Positions 19,240-28,302 of a stretch of DNA of 64,000 nucleotides are shown here, piece by piece. Source of the stretch: Gemmata massiliana. GTDB lineage: Bacteria; Planctomycetota; Planctomycetia; Gemmatales; Gemmataceae. The translations under genes were made by a program, and so were the position numbers. Below the pieces are notes generated by a model. It was not told where the DNA came from, did not search any database, and saw only the letters and a program-made list of their open reading frames with translations. The DNA is taken from assembly GCF_901538265.1 (NCBI RefSeq), contig NZ_LR593886.1, positions 6,531,738-6,595,737 on the forward strand, given 5' to 3'. Within the stretch, counting starts at the first letter, position 1; every line of letters starts with the position of its first letter.

Positions 19240-19509
19240 ATGTCCTCTCGATTTCTTGCGTGGTACACGTGCGGGGTACTACTCATCACTTCCGTTGCTG
19301 TCAGCGCAATCACGATCTTACCGGGAGGCGAGTCGTGGATTCGGATGATCTTTACCGTACTCGGCGCGACGGCCGGAATATTTGCGATCCTGGGGGCAGC
19401 GCTTTTGTGGTTGCCCCGAGACCACTGGTGCAACCGGTCGCGGCGAGTGCGACAAGTTCTGTCGGGGGGCGCTGTGGTCGCGAGCTTGTTATTGCTGGTA
19501 ATCATTTAG
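19240..19509 (+). CDS. Small three-helix membrane protein
   Basis: An 89-aa frame starts at ATG 19240 with CGGGAAAT upstream, 18 bp after the DUF1549/1553 stop and 37 bp before DUF1501. Three hydrophobic segments are visible: FLAWYTCGVLLITSVAVSAI, MIFTVLGATAGIFAILGAAL and VLSGGAVVASLLLLVII, joined by a basic loop (RDHWCNRSRRVRQ). Base composition is less GC-biased than the neighbours. I do not recognise a family. Its position suggests co-transcription with the two large partners and perhaps membrane anchoring, which is inference. Confidence 0.6.
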   Translation: MSSRFLAWYTCGVLLITSVAVSAITILPGGESWIRMIFTVLGATAGIFAILGAALLWLPRDHWCNRSRRVRQVLSGGAVVASLLLLVII

Positions 19510-19546
19510 TCACATCGCTGAGACTATCGGGAACCGAGAACACCTT

Positions 19547-20962
19547 ATGACCGCTCTTCCCCCCGATCGCCGATCGTTTCTCCGTACCGCGGGCGGCGGG
19601 TTCGGTGCCCTCGCGCTCGCGGCGATGCTCGGCGAGGACGGGTTGCTCGCGGACGAGAAGCCGATCGACCCGCTCGCGCCGAAGAAGCCGCACTTCGAGC
19701 CGAGCGCGAAGCGGGTCATCTTCCTGTTCATGTCGGGCGGCCCGTCGCACGTGGACACGTTCGACCCGAAGCCCGAACTCACGCGGTTCCACGGTCAAAA
19801 ACTCCCCGAATCGTTCGGCCCGGTGAAGACGCGGCGCGGCGTGGACAAGAACAAACTGCTCGCCTCCGCGCGCACGTTCAAGAAACACGGCAAGAGCGGT
19901 ATCGAGGTGTCCGACTGGTTCCCGCACGTCGCGGAGCGCGTCGACGACATCTGTTTGCTCCGCGGGTGCCACGGCGACAGTGTGACCCACCCCGAGTCCG
20001 TGTACCTGATGAACACCGGGTCGATCCTGATGGGACGGCCCAGCCTCGGTGCGTGGGTCAGCTACGGGCTCGGCACCGAGAACCGGAACATGCCCGCGTT
20101 CGTGGTGATGCCCGACCCGGGTGGGTGGCCGAAGGGCGGCGCGCCCGCGTGGGGCAACGGTTACGTCCCGGCCGCGTACCAGGGCACCGTTGTGAAGGGC
20201 GGTCAGGCGCCGATCGAGCACCTCGCCACCCCGTCCGGCGTGAGCGCCGCACAGCAGCGCCGAACGCTCGACTTCATCGCGGAGAGCAATCGCGCGTTCG
20301 GCACGACCCGCTCGGCGGACTCGGAGCTGTCGGCGCGCATTGCGGCCTACGAACTCGCGTACCGGATGCAGGCCCACGCGCCGGACGTGGTCGATCTCAC
20401 AAAGGAAACCGAGGAGACGAAGGCGCTCTACGGCCTCGACCGCAAGGAAACGGCCGAGTTCGGCACGCGGTGCCTGCTCGCGCGCCGGATGGTGGAGCGC
20501 GGCGTGCGGTTCGTGCAGCTCTACAGCGGCGACACGAACGGCTGGGACGCGCACTCCGATCTGGAGAAAAACCACGGCACGCTCTGCCTTCAAAGCGATA
20601 AGCCGATTGCAGGTCTGTTGACGGACCTGAAGCGCCGCGGGCTACTGAAAGACACGCTCGTGGTGTGGGGCGGGGAGTTCGGGCGCACCCCGATGACCGA
20701 GGGGACGAACGGGCGCGACCACAACCCGCACGGGTTCTCCATGTGGCTCGCCGGTGGCGGCATCAAGGGCGGGCAAGCGCTCGGCGCCACGGACGCGATC
20801 GGGCTGCGCGCGGCCGAAGACAAAACGCACGTCCACGACGTTCACGCGACGATCCTGCACCTGCTCGGGTTCAACCACCTGAAGCTCACGTTCCGGCACA
20901 ACGGCCGCAACGAGCGCCTCACCGACAACGCCGGCGAGGTGATCGATAAGGCCATCGCGTAG
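19547..20962 (+). CDS. DUF1501 secreted protein
   Basis: A 471-aa protein beginning with a twin-arginine-type signal (DRRSFLRTAGGGFGALALAA), suggesting folded export by Tat. DUF1501 features include FLFMSGGPSHVDTFDPKP, LLRGCHGDSVTHPESVYLMN, ARRMVERGVRFVQLYSG, GWDAH and LVVWGGEFGRTPMTEGTNGR followed by DHNPHGFSMWLAGGGIKGG. The fold is alkaline-phosphatase/sulfatase-like, but the formylglycine motif of sulfatases is absent, so a different hydrolytic or binding role is likely. DUF1501 genes normally follow DUF1549/1553 genes, as here except for a small membrane gene between. ATG 19547 is preceded by GAGAACACCTT. Confidence 0.92.
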   Translation: MTALPPDRRSFLRTAGGGFGALALAAMLGEDGLLADEKPIDPLAPKKPHFEPSAKRVIFLFMSGGPSHVDTFDPKPELTRFHGQKLPESFGPVKTRRGVDKNKLLASARTFKKHGKSGIEVSDWFPHVAERVDDICLLRGCHGDSVTHPESVYLMNTGSILMGRPSLGAWVSYGLGTENRNMPAFVVMPDPGGWPKGGAPAWGNGYVPAAYQGTVVKGGQAPIEHLATPSGVSAAQQRRTLDFIAESNRAFGTTRSADSELSARIAAYELAYRMQAHAPDVVDLTKETEETKALYGLDRKETAEFGTRCLLARRMVERGVRFVQLYSGDTNGWDAHSDLEKNHGTLCLQSDKPIAGLLTDLKRRGLLKDTLVVWGGEFGRTPMTEGTNGRDHNPHGFSMWLAGGGIKGGQALGATDAIGLRAAEDKTHVHDVHATILHLLGFNHLKLTFRHNGRNERLTDNAGEVIDKAIA

Positions 20963-20966
20963 CCGG

Positions 20967-20984
20967 CCCGACGCAAACGTCGGG
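20967..20984. terminator. Hairpin terminator between convergent genes
   Basis: CCCGACG-CAAA-CGTCGGG is a perfect 7-bp stem with a tetraloop, five bases after the DUF1501 stop and 14 bases from the end of the minus-strand gene. Confidence 0.65.
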
Positions 20985-20997
20985 GACGACCGGCGCG

Positions 20998-21696
20998 TCA
21001 ACGGATGCCGGGGATCTTTTTCCCGTGGTGGTGCTTGGGCTCGGCCCCGACGTGGTTGTACGCGGTCTCCCGGACGTAATACTTTTTGGTGATTTGGGCG
21101 GCCGTGGCCCCCAGGAGCGGGACGAAGTTGGCCCAGGTCATTGGTTGCCCGCCGACCTTCAGAGCGAGCTGGCGCACGTCCCCGGGCGCCCACACCCAGT
21201 TACAGTTAACGGCCCACTTCTTGGCGTAAAGTCCGCCCGCGTGCATCACCCGGGACACGATCGTAGAGCAGTTCTTCTTGAACGCCCCGTATGTGCTCTT
21301 GGGCTTGTCCCGGATGGACGCCCACTCGCTCATCATTCGAGTCTCTTGATTGGTGTTCGTGTTCAGCTTGATTACCCAGTCCGGCAGGTACCCCTCGGCC
21401 TGGAGGTCTTCAACGACCGACCGCTTGCACCTCGACTGTTTCCGGGTTCCGAACACGTCGGCTACCCCGAACGTCGCGGCGGCGGTATTGGGCCAGTACG
21501 AGACGTAGTTCTTGGTGAGCCCGCCCGTGTACGCCGTGAACTGGTCCATCTGGGACACGTTCGAATTCGGGTTGTTGACGAACGCGGCATCGAAGGTGTC
21601 CCCAATGTTCATGGACGAGTGCCCGGGCCACTCGCGCCCGCTGACCTCTTTCTGGAGGTACATGTTCTGCTCCCAAACGAAGACATACGACGCCAT
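20998..21696 (-). CDS. Probable permuted papain-like cysteine protein
   Basis: A 232-aa protein with an excellent ribosome site (GGAGG, 7 bases before ATG 21696) and no signal peptide. Residues 25-29 (GHSSM) and 141-150 (KNCSTIVSRV, followed by MHAGG) are spaced like the His-first, Cys-second order of circularly permuted NlpC/P60-like (LRAT/YiiX-type) enzymes. H26 and C143 would be the catalytic pair. Asn-rich segments and a His/Lys-rich tail (GAEPKHHHGKKIPGIR) are unusual. It lies 153 bp downstream of the Ser/Thr kinase on the same strand, so it could be read from the kinase/sigma transcript. Activity could be peptidase, amidase or acyl transfer. The fold assignment rests on short motifs only. 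Confidence 0.6.
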   Translation of the reverse strand: MASYVFVWEQNMYLQKEVSGREWPGHSSMNIGDTFDAAFVNNPNSNVSQMDQFTAYTGGLTKNYVSYWPNTAAATFGVADVFGTRKQSRCKRSVVEDLQAEGYLPDWVIKLNTNTNQETRMMSEWASIRDKPKSTYGAFKKNCSTIVSRVMHAGGLYAKKWAVNCNWVWAPGDVRQLALKVGGQPMTWANFVPLLGATAAQITKKYYVRETAYNHVGAEPKHHHGKKIPGIR

Positions 21697-21849
21697 GACC
21701 GATCCTCCGGGGCCTCCGGGCGTAGGTGCCGGAGCGCGGGAAAGTTTGTGTCGTCCCTGATCCCAACGCGGAATCGGCGGAGAAACCCCGCCACGAATAG
21801 TTCAGAATTTTCCCGGGTCGGCAAACGTGTCCGGACGTGGTCGATACGG

Positions 21850-24800
21850 TCACTTCTTCCGGAGATCCGCGAGTAGCTTCTTGAAGTCGTCGCGGTCGCG
21901 AAGCAGCGCGAGATCCGGGTCCGTCCCGACCCGATCGGCGTCGGTGAATCCGGCTTTCACGGACCGGGACAGGAGTTCCATCGCGCGGTCGGCGTGTTCC
22001 TTTTTCCTCTTCGCGGGGGGCCGGTCGTTGGCCCGCGCGGACACGCAAGCGAAGCTGTAAAGTTGACCGGCGCTCCAGTCCCCGGACGCGCTCAGCACCG
22101 CGACGTCGACCTCGGCCCGGGGCACGCTGTTCACCTGGGAGAGCATCTCGACCTCCGACTCCGGGAGCCCCTGCCCGGCTTTAGGGAGCAGCTCGAAGGC
22201 CCGGTCCCACTCCTTCGCCGCTTCGGTGAACTTCCCGACACGGTGGTACGCGACCGCCCGGCACCGGTGGATCATCCCGAGCAGTTCCGGGGCACCGGTC
22301 CACTTCGGATCGCGCGCGCGCACCGCCGTCGCGAGACCGAGTGATTTCTCGAACCAAACGAGGCTCTCCCCGGGCCGACCGTTCTCGCGGACGATCACAC
22401 CGAGGTTGCAAGAGCTGCGGGCGAGTTCGGTCTCGTGCGCCCCCGGAAACTGGGCAACCGATTGTTCCCGGAAGGCCACGACCTCGCGGAAGTGTAGTTC
22501 CGCTGTGGCCCCGTCGCCCCGGCGCACCGCGAACACCCCCAGGTGGTCGTGAGCGAGCGCCAGCCGGAACCGATAGTACTCGTTGCCCGGGTCCAGGGCG
22601 CACGCCTGCTTGAGGTCCGCGGCGGCCCGGCGGTACTCCTGCTCCGCCGCCGGTTGCCTCCCCCAGTCGACCAGAACGTCCCCCAACTGGGTGCGACTAA
22701 TGCCGAGGTTGTAGCGGTACTCCGCGACCGTGGGGACGTCGGTGGCCAGTTTCCCCAGGACCGTCAGGTTCGCGCGGCGCTGCTCCTCCGATTTCGCCTT
22801 GTCGCCGCGCCCGTCGAACAGGGCCGCCAACCAGTAGTGGTAGGTCGCGAGCTTATTGCGGTACCCCGCAACCGTTGGAAAGTCGGCGACCAGTTTTCCC
22901 TGAACCTCGATGGCCCGGCGGTGGTGGTATTCGGCCGCGTCCGGCTTTTCCCGCGCCAGCCGGACGCCGACGTCGTTGTGAGTTCCGGCCAGATCCTGGT
23001 GGTACTCCGGAGCAGTCGGGAAGTCGGTGACGAGCTGCTCCAGGGTCGCGACCGCCCGACGGAAATGCTCGTCCCGCCCCAGCGGGCTCCCGTCCATCTG
23101 TCCCATTCGGCGGTGACCGGCGGCCAGCGATTGACGGCACCAGGGGAGAGCGGGGAAGTCGGCGGCCAACTTTTCCCGGATCGCAAAGCCCTGGCGGTAG
23201 TGGTCCGCCCCGCTCGCGCGATCCAGCATACCGGCGAGGTTCTCGTGGGAGGTGACGAGGTGCCGGCGATGTTCGGGCACAGCCGGGAGGTCTGCCACCA
23301 GCGCGGTGTACGCGGCGACGGCCGAGCGGAAGGCGGTTTCCGCCTCCGGGCGGCGCCCGAGGCGGTACTGGATGACACCGACCCGCAGTATCGCGCCCGC
23401 GGCCCTGGCGCGCGACTCCTCGTTGCCCCCGTGCTCCGCAGCGAGCTCCTGATAGAACGGGAGCACCTCGGCCAGGAACGGCTCGTTCCGGACGTTGTAC
23501 ATATCTTCGTCGAGGGTCGATCCGGTCGCGATCCGCGTGAGAGAGTCGAGCGCCGTCCGGGTCCGACTCGCCCCCCGCTCGGCCCGCGCCCGCTGGTCGG
23601 ATTCACCGGCCCGGGCAGTCTCCGCCGCTTCTCGCTGTTCGGCTTCGTGCCCCCGGGCCTGCTCCGCTTCCGCGCGCCGGATCTCGGCCCGAACCAGTCC
23701 GATTGTTGTTCCCGCGATTCCGCCCAACAGGGCGAGCAGCACCAACCCCGCCGCGGCCACCTGCACCCGATTGCGGCGCACGAACTTGCGCACCCGGTAC
23801 GCGGTACCCGGCGGACCGGCCAGGACCGGCTCGTGGTTCAGGAACCGCTCGATGTCCTCCGCGAAGGCCGCGGCCGTCTCGTACCGCCGGTCCCGCTCCT
23901 TCGCCAGCGCCTTCATGACGACCCAATCCAGATCCCCGCGGAGGAACCGCCCGAGCTTCCCGGGTTCCGTGCGCCGGTGCGCGGCCACGTCGGGCGCCAC
24001 GCCGGTCGAGCTCAGTCGCTTGCTCGGGGTCGGCGGGTCGCTGTCGCGGACGAGTCGGAGGAACTCGTGGAGCGGCGCCCGTTTGAGCCACTCGCGCTCG
24101 ATGGGCGTGGTCCCGGTCAGCAGCTCGTAGAGGTTCACGCCGAGCGCGTAGACGTCCGCGCGCGTGTCGATGTCGGCAGTGTTAAAATCCGCCTGTTCCG
24201 GGGCCATGTACAGGGGCGTGCCGGTCACGTTGCCCGGCCGGGTGAACAGGGTCTCGTCGGGCAGGCGCGCGCCGCCCGTGGCCTTCGCCAGGCCGAAGTC
24301 GATGACCCGCGGGACGGGCTTTCCGTCGTGGTGCTCGACCAGGATGTTGGACGGTTTGAGATCCCGGTGAATGATCCCCTTCTGGTGCGCGTGCTGCACC
24401 GCCGCGCAGACCTGCACGAACAAGCGGAGCCGGTCCACGACGGGCAACGTGTGAGCGTCGCAGTACTCGTTGAGTGGAACGCCGGCGACCAGTTCCATCA
24501 CGAAGTACGGGCACCCGACCCCGATCGCGTGCGCGTCGGCCTCGCCGGTGGTGCCGGCGTCGAGCAACTTGGCGATGTGCGGGTGGTCCATCCGGGCGAT
24601 CGCCTGGCGCTCCGCCCCGAACCGGGCCAGGACGTCCCGCGAGCCCACCTGATCGCCGCGGATCAGTTTCACGGCCACCCGCCGCTTGATCGGGTGCAAC
24701 TGGTCCGCGGCCCACACCGTGCCCATCCCGCCCTCGCCGATCAGTTCGAGCAACCGGTACCGGCCGTCGATGACCGCGCCGGACAGGTCCCGCACGGGCG

Positions 24801-25014
24801 CGGGCTCTTGCGGCAGGTTGGGGTTCACGGTGGGCGTACCGGCCGGTTGGTCGAGGAACGCGCCCAGGTCCGGCTGGGCGGCGAGCATTTGCTCGATCCG
24901 CCCCCGGAGTTCGACGTTCCCGTGGCACGTCTCATCCAGGAACGCGGCGCGCTCGGCCGGGGGGCGCTCAAGGGCGCCGAAGAAGATGGATTCGGCCGGG
25001 GAGGATTCGGGCAT
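21850..25014 (-). CDS. Serine/threonine protein kinase with TPR sensor region
   Basis: A 1054-aa Pkn-type kinase. ATG 25014 (MPESSPAES) has GGAG upstream, and the preceding frame is unlike any kinase leader. After an ~80-residue N-terminal helical segment come the glycine loop GEGGMG (93-98), the ATP-binding Lys K116 (VAVKLI), the catalytic loop HRDLKPSN (216-223) and the DFG motif (239-241), so it should be an active enzyme. A single membrane helix near 430-450 ([20 protein letters not shown]) is followed by a coiled-coil ([20 protein letters not shown]). A long C-terminal array of TPR-like helices ([20 protein letters not shown]) probably lies outside the cytoplasm and may sense a partner. 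The ECF sigma gene lies 74 bp upstream and a papain-like gene downstream; this sigma/kinase pairing is common in planctomycetes. Confidence 0.93.
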   Translation of the reverse strand: MPESSPAESIFFGALERPPAERAAFLDETCHGNVELRGRIEQMLAAQPDLGAFLDQPAGTPTVNPNLPQEPAPVRDLSGAVIDGRYRLLELIGEGGMGTVWAADQLHPIKRRVAVKLIRGDQVGSRDVLARFGAERQAIARMDHPHIAKLLDAGTTGEADAHAIGVGCPYFVMELVAGVPLNEYCDAHTLPVVDRLRLFVQVCAAVQHAHQKGIIHRDLKPSNILVEHHDGKPVPRVIDFGLAKATGGARLPDETLFTRPGNVTGTPLYMAPEQADFNTADIDTRADVYALGVNLYELLTGTTPIEREWLKRAPLHEFLRLVRDSDPPTPSKRLSSTGVAPDVAAHRRTEPGKLGRFLRGDLDWVVMKALAKERDRRYETAAAFAEDIERFLNHEPVLAGPPGTAYRVRKFVRRNRVQVAAAGLVLLALLGGIAGTTIGLVRAEIRRAEAEQARGHEAEQREAAETARAGESDQRARAERGASRTRTALDSLTRIATGSTLDEDMYNVRNEPFLAEVLPFYQELAAEHGGNEESRARAAGAILRVGVIQYRLGRRPEAETAFRSAVAAYTALVADLPAVPEHRRHLVTSHENLAGMLDRASGADHYRQGFAIREKLAADFPALPWCRQSLAAGHRRMGQMDGSPLGRDEHFRRAVATLEQLVTDFPTAPEYHQDLAGTHNDVGVRLAREKPDAAEYHHRRAIEVQGKLVADFPTVAGYRNKLATYHYWLAALFDGRGDKAKSEEQRRANLTVLGKLATDVPTVAEYRYNLGISRTQLGDVLVDWGRQPAAEQEYRRAAADLKQACALDPGNEYYRFRLALAHDHLGVFAVRRGDGATAELHFREVVAFREQSVAQFPGAHETELARSSCNLGVIVRENGRPGESLVWFEKSLGLATAVRARDPKWTGAPELLGMIHRCRAVAYHRVGKFTEAAKEWDRAFELLPKAGQGLPESEVEMLSQVNSVPRAEVDVAVLSASGDWSAGQLYSFACVSARANDRPPAKRKKEHADRAMELLSRSVKAGFTDADRVGTDPDLALLRDRDDFKKLLADLRKK

Positions 25015-25088
25015 GAGCGGGCTCCGAGCGGGGCGACCACCGGGCAATGCGGAATCCGGCCCCGGAACCCGCCACGAGTTCCGGGCGA

Positions 25089-25637
25089 TTAGTTCGCCTC
25101 GAGCAGTTCGGTGTAGAGCCAGGAGCGGGCGAACAGCCACCAGCGCTCGGCGGTGCGCAGGGAGACGCCGAGGGCGTCGGCCGCTTCCGGCATGGTCGCG
25201 CCGCCGAAGAACCGCATCGTGACGAGTTTGGCCTTGTCCGGTTCAGTGGCCGCGAGACGGTCGAGCGCGTCGTTGATCGCCAGAATCTGCTCCGGGGGCT
25301 GGGCGACGTTGTGCCAGTCGGCCAGTTCCACGCGGTTCCACTTGGACCCGCGCTTCTCGGCGTGCTTGGTGCGGGCGTGGTCGACCAGAATGCGGCGCAT
25401 GGCCTCGGCCGCGGCCGCGAAGAAGTGCCCGCGGCCGTCGAACTGCTGCTCGCCCACCAGCCGCAGGTACGCCTCGTGGACCAGTTCCGTGGCGTGGAGC
25501 GTGTGCCCCGACGGTTCCTGCGCGATTCGCACCGCGGCGAGCTTCCGCAACTCGTCGTAGACGAGCGGGAGCAGGTCCGCGGCGGCCTTACGATCGCCGA
25601 CCCGAACGGCGTTCAGTAAACGTGTGATCTCGAACAT
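25089..25637 (-). CDS. ECF RNA polymerase sigma factor (TIGR02999 type)
   Basis: A 182-aa sigma factor beginning [20 protein letters not shown]. Region 2 includes [15 protein letters not shown] and [14 protein letters not shown]; region 4 includes [20 protein letters not shown] and [20 protein letters not shown], whose helix-turn-helix would contact the -35 element. Length and motifs match the planctomycete sigma-70-X6 group, which is typically encoded directly before a Ser/Thr kinase, as here. No anti-sigma gene is visible, so control by kinase phosphorylation is a reasonable inference from family context. Confidence 0.93.
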   Translation of the reverse strand: MFEITRLLNAVRVGDRKAAADLLPLVYDELRKLAAVRIAQEPSGHTLHATELVHEAYLRLVGEQQFDGRGHFFAAAAEAMRRILVDHARTKHAEKRGSKWNRVELADWHNVAQPPEQILAINDALDRLAATEPDKAKLVTMRFFGGATMPEAADALGVSLRTAERWWLFARSWLYTELLEAN

Positions 25638-25803
25638 GCCGTCGAATGTAACGTTTCTGCGGGAGAACAGAAGTCTTATTGCGGACGTGAGCCCGAGGTC
25701 GAGCCACTTCGCACGAGCGGGGCGACCTTACCACCGGCGCGGGGGACGCGACGTGCGTGGCGAAGGGGCACTCACGAAACGCACGAATTCGTACCAACGA
25801 AAC

Positions 25804-25845
25804 GGGCCGCGGAACGACAGGAGGTGGTCCCCCGTCCCGCGGCCC
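25804..25845 (-). terminator. Hairpin downstream of a DUF1559 gene
   Basis: GGGCCGCGG (25804-25812) pairs perfectly with CCGCGGCCC (25837-25845). It is 48 bp past the end of the minus-strand DUF1559 gene; the loop is long (24 bases). Confidence 0.5.
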
Positions 25846-25892
25846 AACAGCCGGGTCACTCGTCCCTTCATCTGAAGAAGCGAGGGCGAACG

Positions 25893-26894
25893 TCACTCGC
25901 TCACAACGGAGCCGTCGCCGACACCGTTCACCGCGACCCAAATCGGCCACGACATGCTCGTGCTGATATTGCCGACCGAACCGTCCGCACGGGCCACGTT
26001 GACCGAGCTCCCGTGCATCGAGCTGGCGCCGGGCCAGTCGCAGTTAATGCCCCACGCGGTCAGGTACGTCGGCGGGAAGCTGTACGGTGCGGTGAGCCCG
26101 CTGAGCCACTGCCCGTCGACGCTCGGCGTCGCGGAACCGTCCGCGCCCATGTACGGGGGGAACTTCGAGGTACCCGCGTACCCCGTGAACACGAACGCCG
26201 AGCGGAACACCGCTTCGCCGCCGCGGGCGCGGAGGATGCCCCCGCCCTGCGCGTTGAACGGACCGTTCTTGAAGCCGTAGCTCGTAGTTTCCGCGATCGC
26301 CACCACGTTCGACGTGCCGTCGGTGACGTCGGCGAACTTGAACGTCCGGGTGACCGTGAACAGCCCGGAGTAGTCACCCGTTGTGCCCGTGCCCGGGTTG
26401 AACACGGCCGTCGACCACCAGTGGTACCCTTCGCTCCCGGCGTAGTTGGTGACGGCGAGGTTGTGCGTCTCGTCGGACTTGGCGTAGCCGGGGTCCGAGG
26501 GGCAGCGCAGGAGCCCCACATCGGTACTCATGATCGGTTGCCCCCACGCGGGGGCGTTGATGTTCGTCTGCTTGAACAGGTTGTCCTGTTCCACGAACGG
26601 CAACAGGTACGTGAGCCAGGTGTGGTGGTTGGGCGGGGCGTTCGAGGCCGGCACCGGCTTGGCCAGCGTGAGCACGCCGGCCGCCGGGAACTTCCCGTTG
26701 GAGTCGTGGAAGTTGTGCAGCGCCAGGCCGAGCTGCTTGAGGTTGTTGCTACACTTCATCCGGGCCGCGGCCTCGCGGACCTTCTGGACGGCCGGGAGGA
26801 GCAAACCAATGAGGATCGCGATGATCGCAATCACGACCAGCAGTTCAATCAGCGTGAACCCGCGCTTCGATCGAGAGAGAGAGGGGACGGACAT
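25893..26894 (-). CDS. DUF1559 pilin-like secreted protein
   Basis: A 333-aa protein. ATG 26894 with GAGGTG upstream gives the short leader MSVPSLSRSKRG before the processing site [11 protein letters not shown] hydrophobic helix and [20 protein letters not shown] follow. The C-terminal DUF1559 part has LPFVEQDNLF, LLRCPSDPGY, VTDGTSNVVAIAE and the closing VNVARADGSVGNISTSM, typical of the family. Expected location is the cell envelope or surface; function unknown. It lies upstream of the sigma/kinase genes on the same strand but is separated from them by 255 bp and a hairpin. Confidence 0.93.
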   Translation of the reverse strand: MSVPSLSRSKRGFTLIELLVVIAIIAILIGLLLPAVQKVREAAARMKCSNNLKQLGLALHNFHDSNGKFPAAGVLTLAKPVPASNAPPNHHTWLTYLLPFVEQDNLFKQTNINAPAWGQPIMSTDVGLLRCPSDPGYAKSDETHNLAVTNYAGSEGYHWWSTAVFNPGTGTTGDYSGLFTVTRTFKFADVTDGTSNVVAIAETTSYGFKNGPFNAQGGGILRARGGEAVFRSAFVFTGYAGTSKFPPYMGADGSATPSVDGQWLSGLTAPYSFPPTYLTAWGINCDWPGASSMHGSSVNVARADGSVGNISTSMSWPIWVAVNGVGDGSVVSE

Positions 26895-27472
26895 TGACAC
26901 CTCGGGAGAAGGAGCCACTCGCTTGAGCGGGAGTAATGAGCGGCAAGAACGATTGAGATGGGGCCATGAAAATCACTTCTAAACTTCTCCGACGAGCCAG
27001 TCAAGTATAATCAAGTCAGTATCAACTTGATCTAATATGGTTCTCATGGGGTGCGAGCAGCTGTGATAAATGCGCTACATTATGAGAGCCGGTGTCAAAG
27101 ATCGTATCGCTGTGTATTCTCGCGTGATATTCTTCGAGCAGCCGTTGCGCGCCGCGTCCGTGCGGGCCGCCGCGCGGAACGGCCAGCACATCGTGTGCCG
27201 CGGCTCCGCTCATCACGCCCTCATGTCGCCGAGTCAAGAATTTGCGGGTTAAGAAGGGCCTGTCGCCTTTGAGCCAACGCGCCTCGAGGGAACTTCTGGC
27301 GAAGTGAATCGCGGGAAAATACTTACAGACTCCGACTCAACCTCCCGTAGCCCCGCCCCGATTTTCAGGGCGGTTCCGAGGTTGTGTCAGAGCCCGTTAC
27401 GGAGAATCGGCCCGTGGCGGCTCGATCCGAGCCCACGAATTGTGCGCACATGAAATTCAGGCAAGGCACCCA
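26895..27472. other. Intergenic region, lower GC, no gene supported
   Basis: This 578-bp stretch includes the presumed promoter of the DUF1559 gene. Around 27001-27031 there are two TCAAGT direct repeats and an inverted repeat ATCAAGT/ACTTGAT (27010-27016 and 27025-27031), possibly an operator. No frame here looks like a protein. Confidence 0.5.
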
Positions 27473-27946
27473 TTAGGGGGAGCGGACCGGGCGCGGGGCC
27501 GGCGCCTCGTGTACGTTCTTCAGTTGCCGCGCCCGCGTGAGCAGATCGGCCGCCACGTCCGGAGGGACGTGGCCCACGATCTGGGCCGCGCGCCGCTCGT
27601 CCGCGTGGGCCAAGAGCCGGGCGACGAGTTCCGTACACTCGGCATCCAGTGGGCCATCTCTCAAGACGCTCCGGATGACCTGCGCGAGCAGATCGTCCAC
27701 GGCCTCTCGCTGGCCCCTCAAATCGCCCAGGAGCAACGCGATCTGAAGGGCCTTGCGGTCCGGCGGGCAGTACGGCACGATTCCGTCGCCCGTCCACACC
27801 GGAAGTGCGGCGGCGCGACGGGCGAGGTCGAAGTCGAGCGGGAGCCCAGCGCTCGGTTGTGGTAGCCCCCGCGAAGCGCTCGGTTGCTCCCGCGAAAGGG
27901 AGAAGAACAGAACAGCGATGGCGCCGGGTACGAGTAGAACTCTCAC
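27473..27946 (-). CDS. Small secreted protein of unknown function
   Basis: A 157-aa protein starting at GTG 27946 with GGAGAG just upstream. The N-terminus (VRVLLVPGAIAVLFFSLS) is a signal peptide or signal anchor. A short Gln/Pro/Ser repeat follows (REQPSASRGLPQPSAG, encoded by an imperfect direct repeat around 27848-27895), then a helical domain (LAARRAAALPVW-like, ALQIALLLGDLRGQREAVDD, ELVARLLAHADERRAAQIVG) ending in a basic Pro-rich tail. It is divergent from the gene at 28303. No family was recognised. Confidence 0.55.
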   Translation of the reverse strand: MRVLLVPGAIAVLFFSLSREQPSASRGLPQPSAGLPLDFDLARRAAALPVWTGDGIVPYCPPDRKALQIALLLGDLRGQREAVDDLLAQVIRSVLRDGPLDAECTELVARLLAHADERRAAQIVGHVPPDVAADLLTRARQLKNVHEAPAPRPVRSP

Positions 27947-28302
27947 GGGCTCTCCGCGTCAGAGGTTTCGTCGGCACACGCCACAACGCGCTACTATCGC
28001 GCGCCCACGCGGACCGTCGCAAGAGGATCTTGTCTCGTGAACGACGCGCGTCGGCTCCACGATTCGCGACGGGACAGTCACGCACTCGACCGCCTATCAG
28101 TAGATTAAGTTCGCAGCTCAGACGGGATCGAGAGAAATTTGACGGTTTGACCACGTGTTTCTGGCGAAGCGCTTGCCGAGCGAGTGCTCGTGGTGTGAAA
28201 TGTGAGCGCCGGGAGCGGCGCCGAACGGTGCCCGCTCCCGGCGCGTCAGCGTCGGCGCTCCGCCGGTTCTCCGGTTGCGTGCCGTTTCCCGAGGAAAATC
28301 GT
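27947..28302. other. Divergent promoter region
   Basis: This 356-bp gap lies between the small secreted protein (leftwards) and the 1088-aa protein (rightwards). It must carry both promoters; no specific motif was identified. Confidence 0.4.

Noticed and set aside
22543..25092. 849-codon open frame on the plus strand opposite the kinase gene
   Set aside because: High-GC third-position bias leaves the antisense frame open; no start signals, domains or signal peptide, while the kinase motifs on the other strand are unmistakable.
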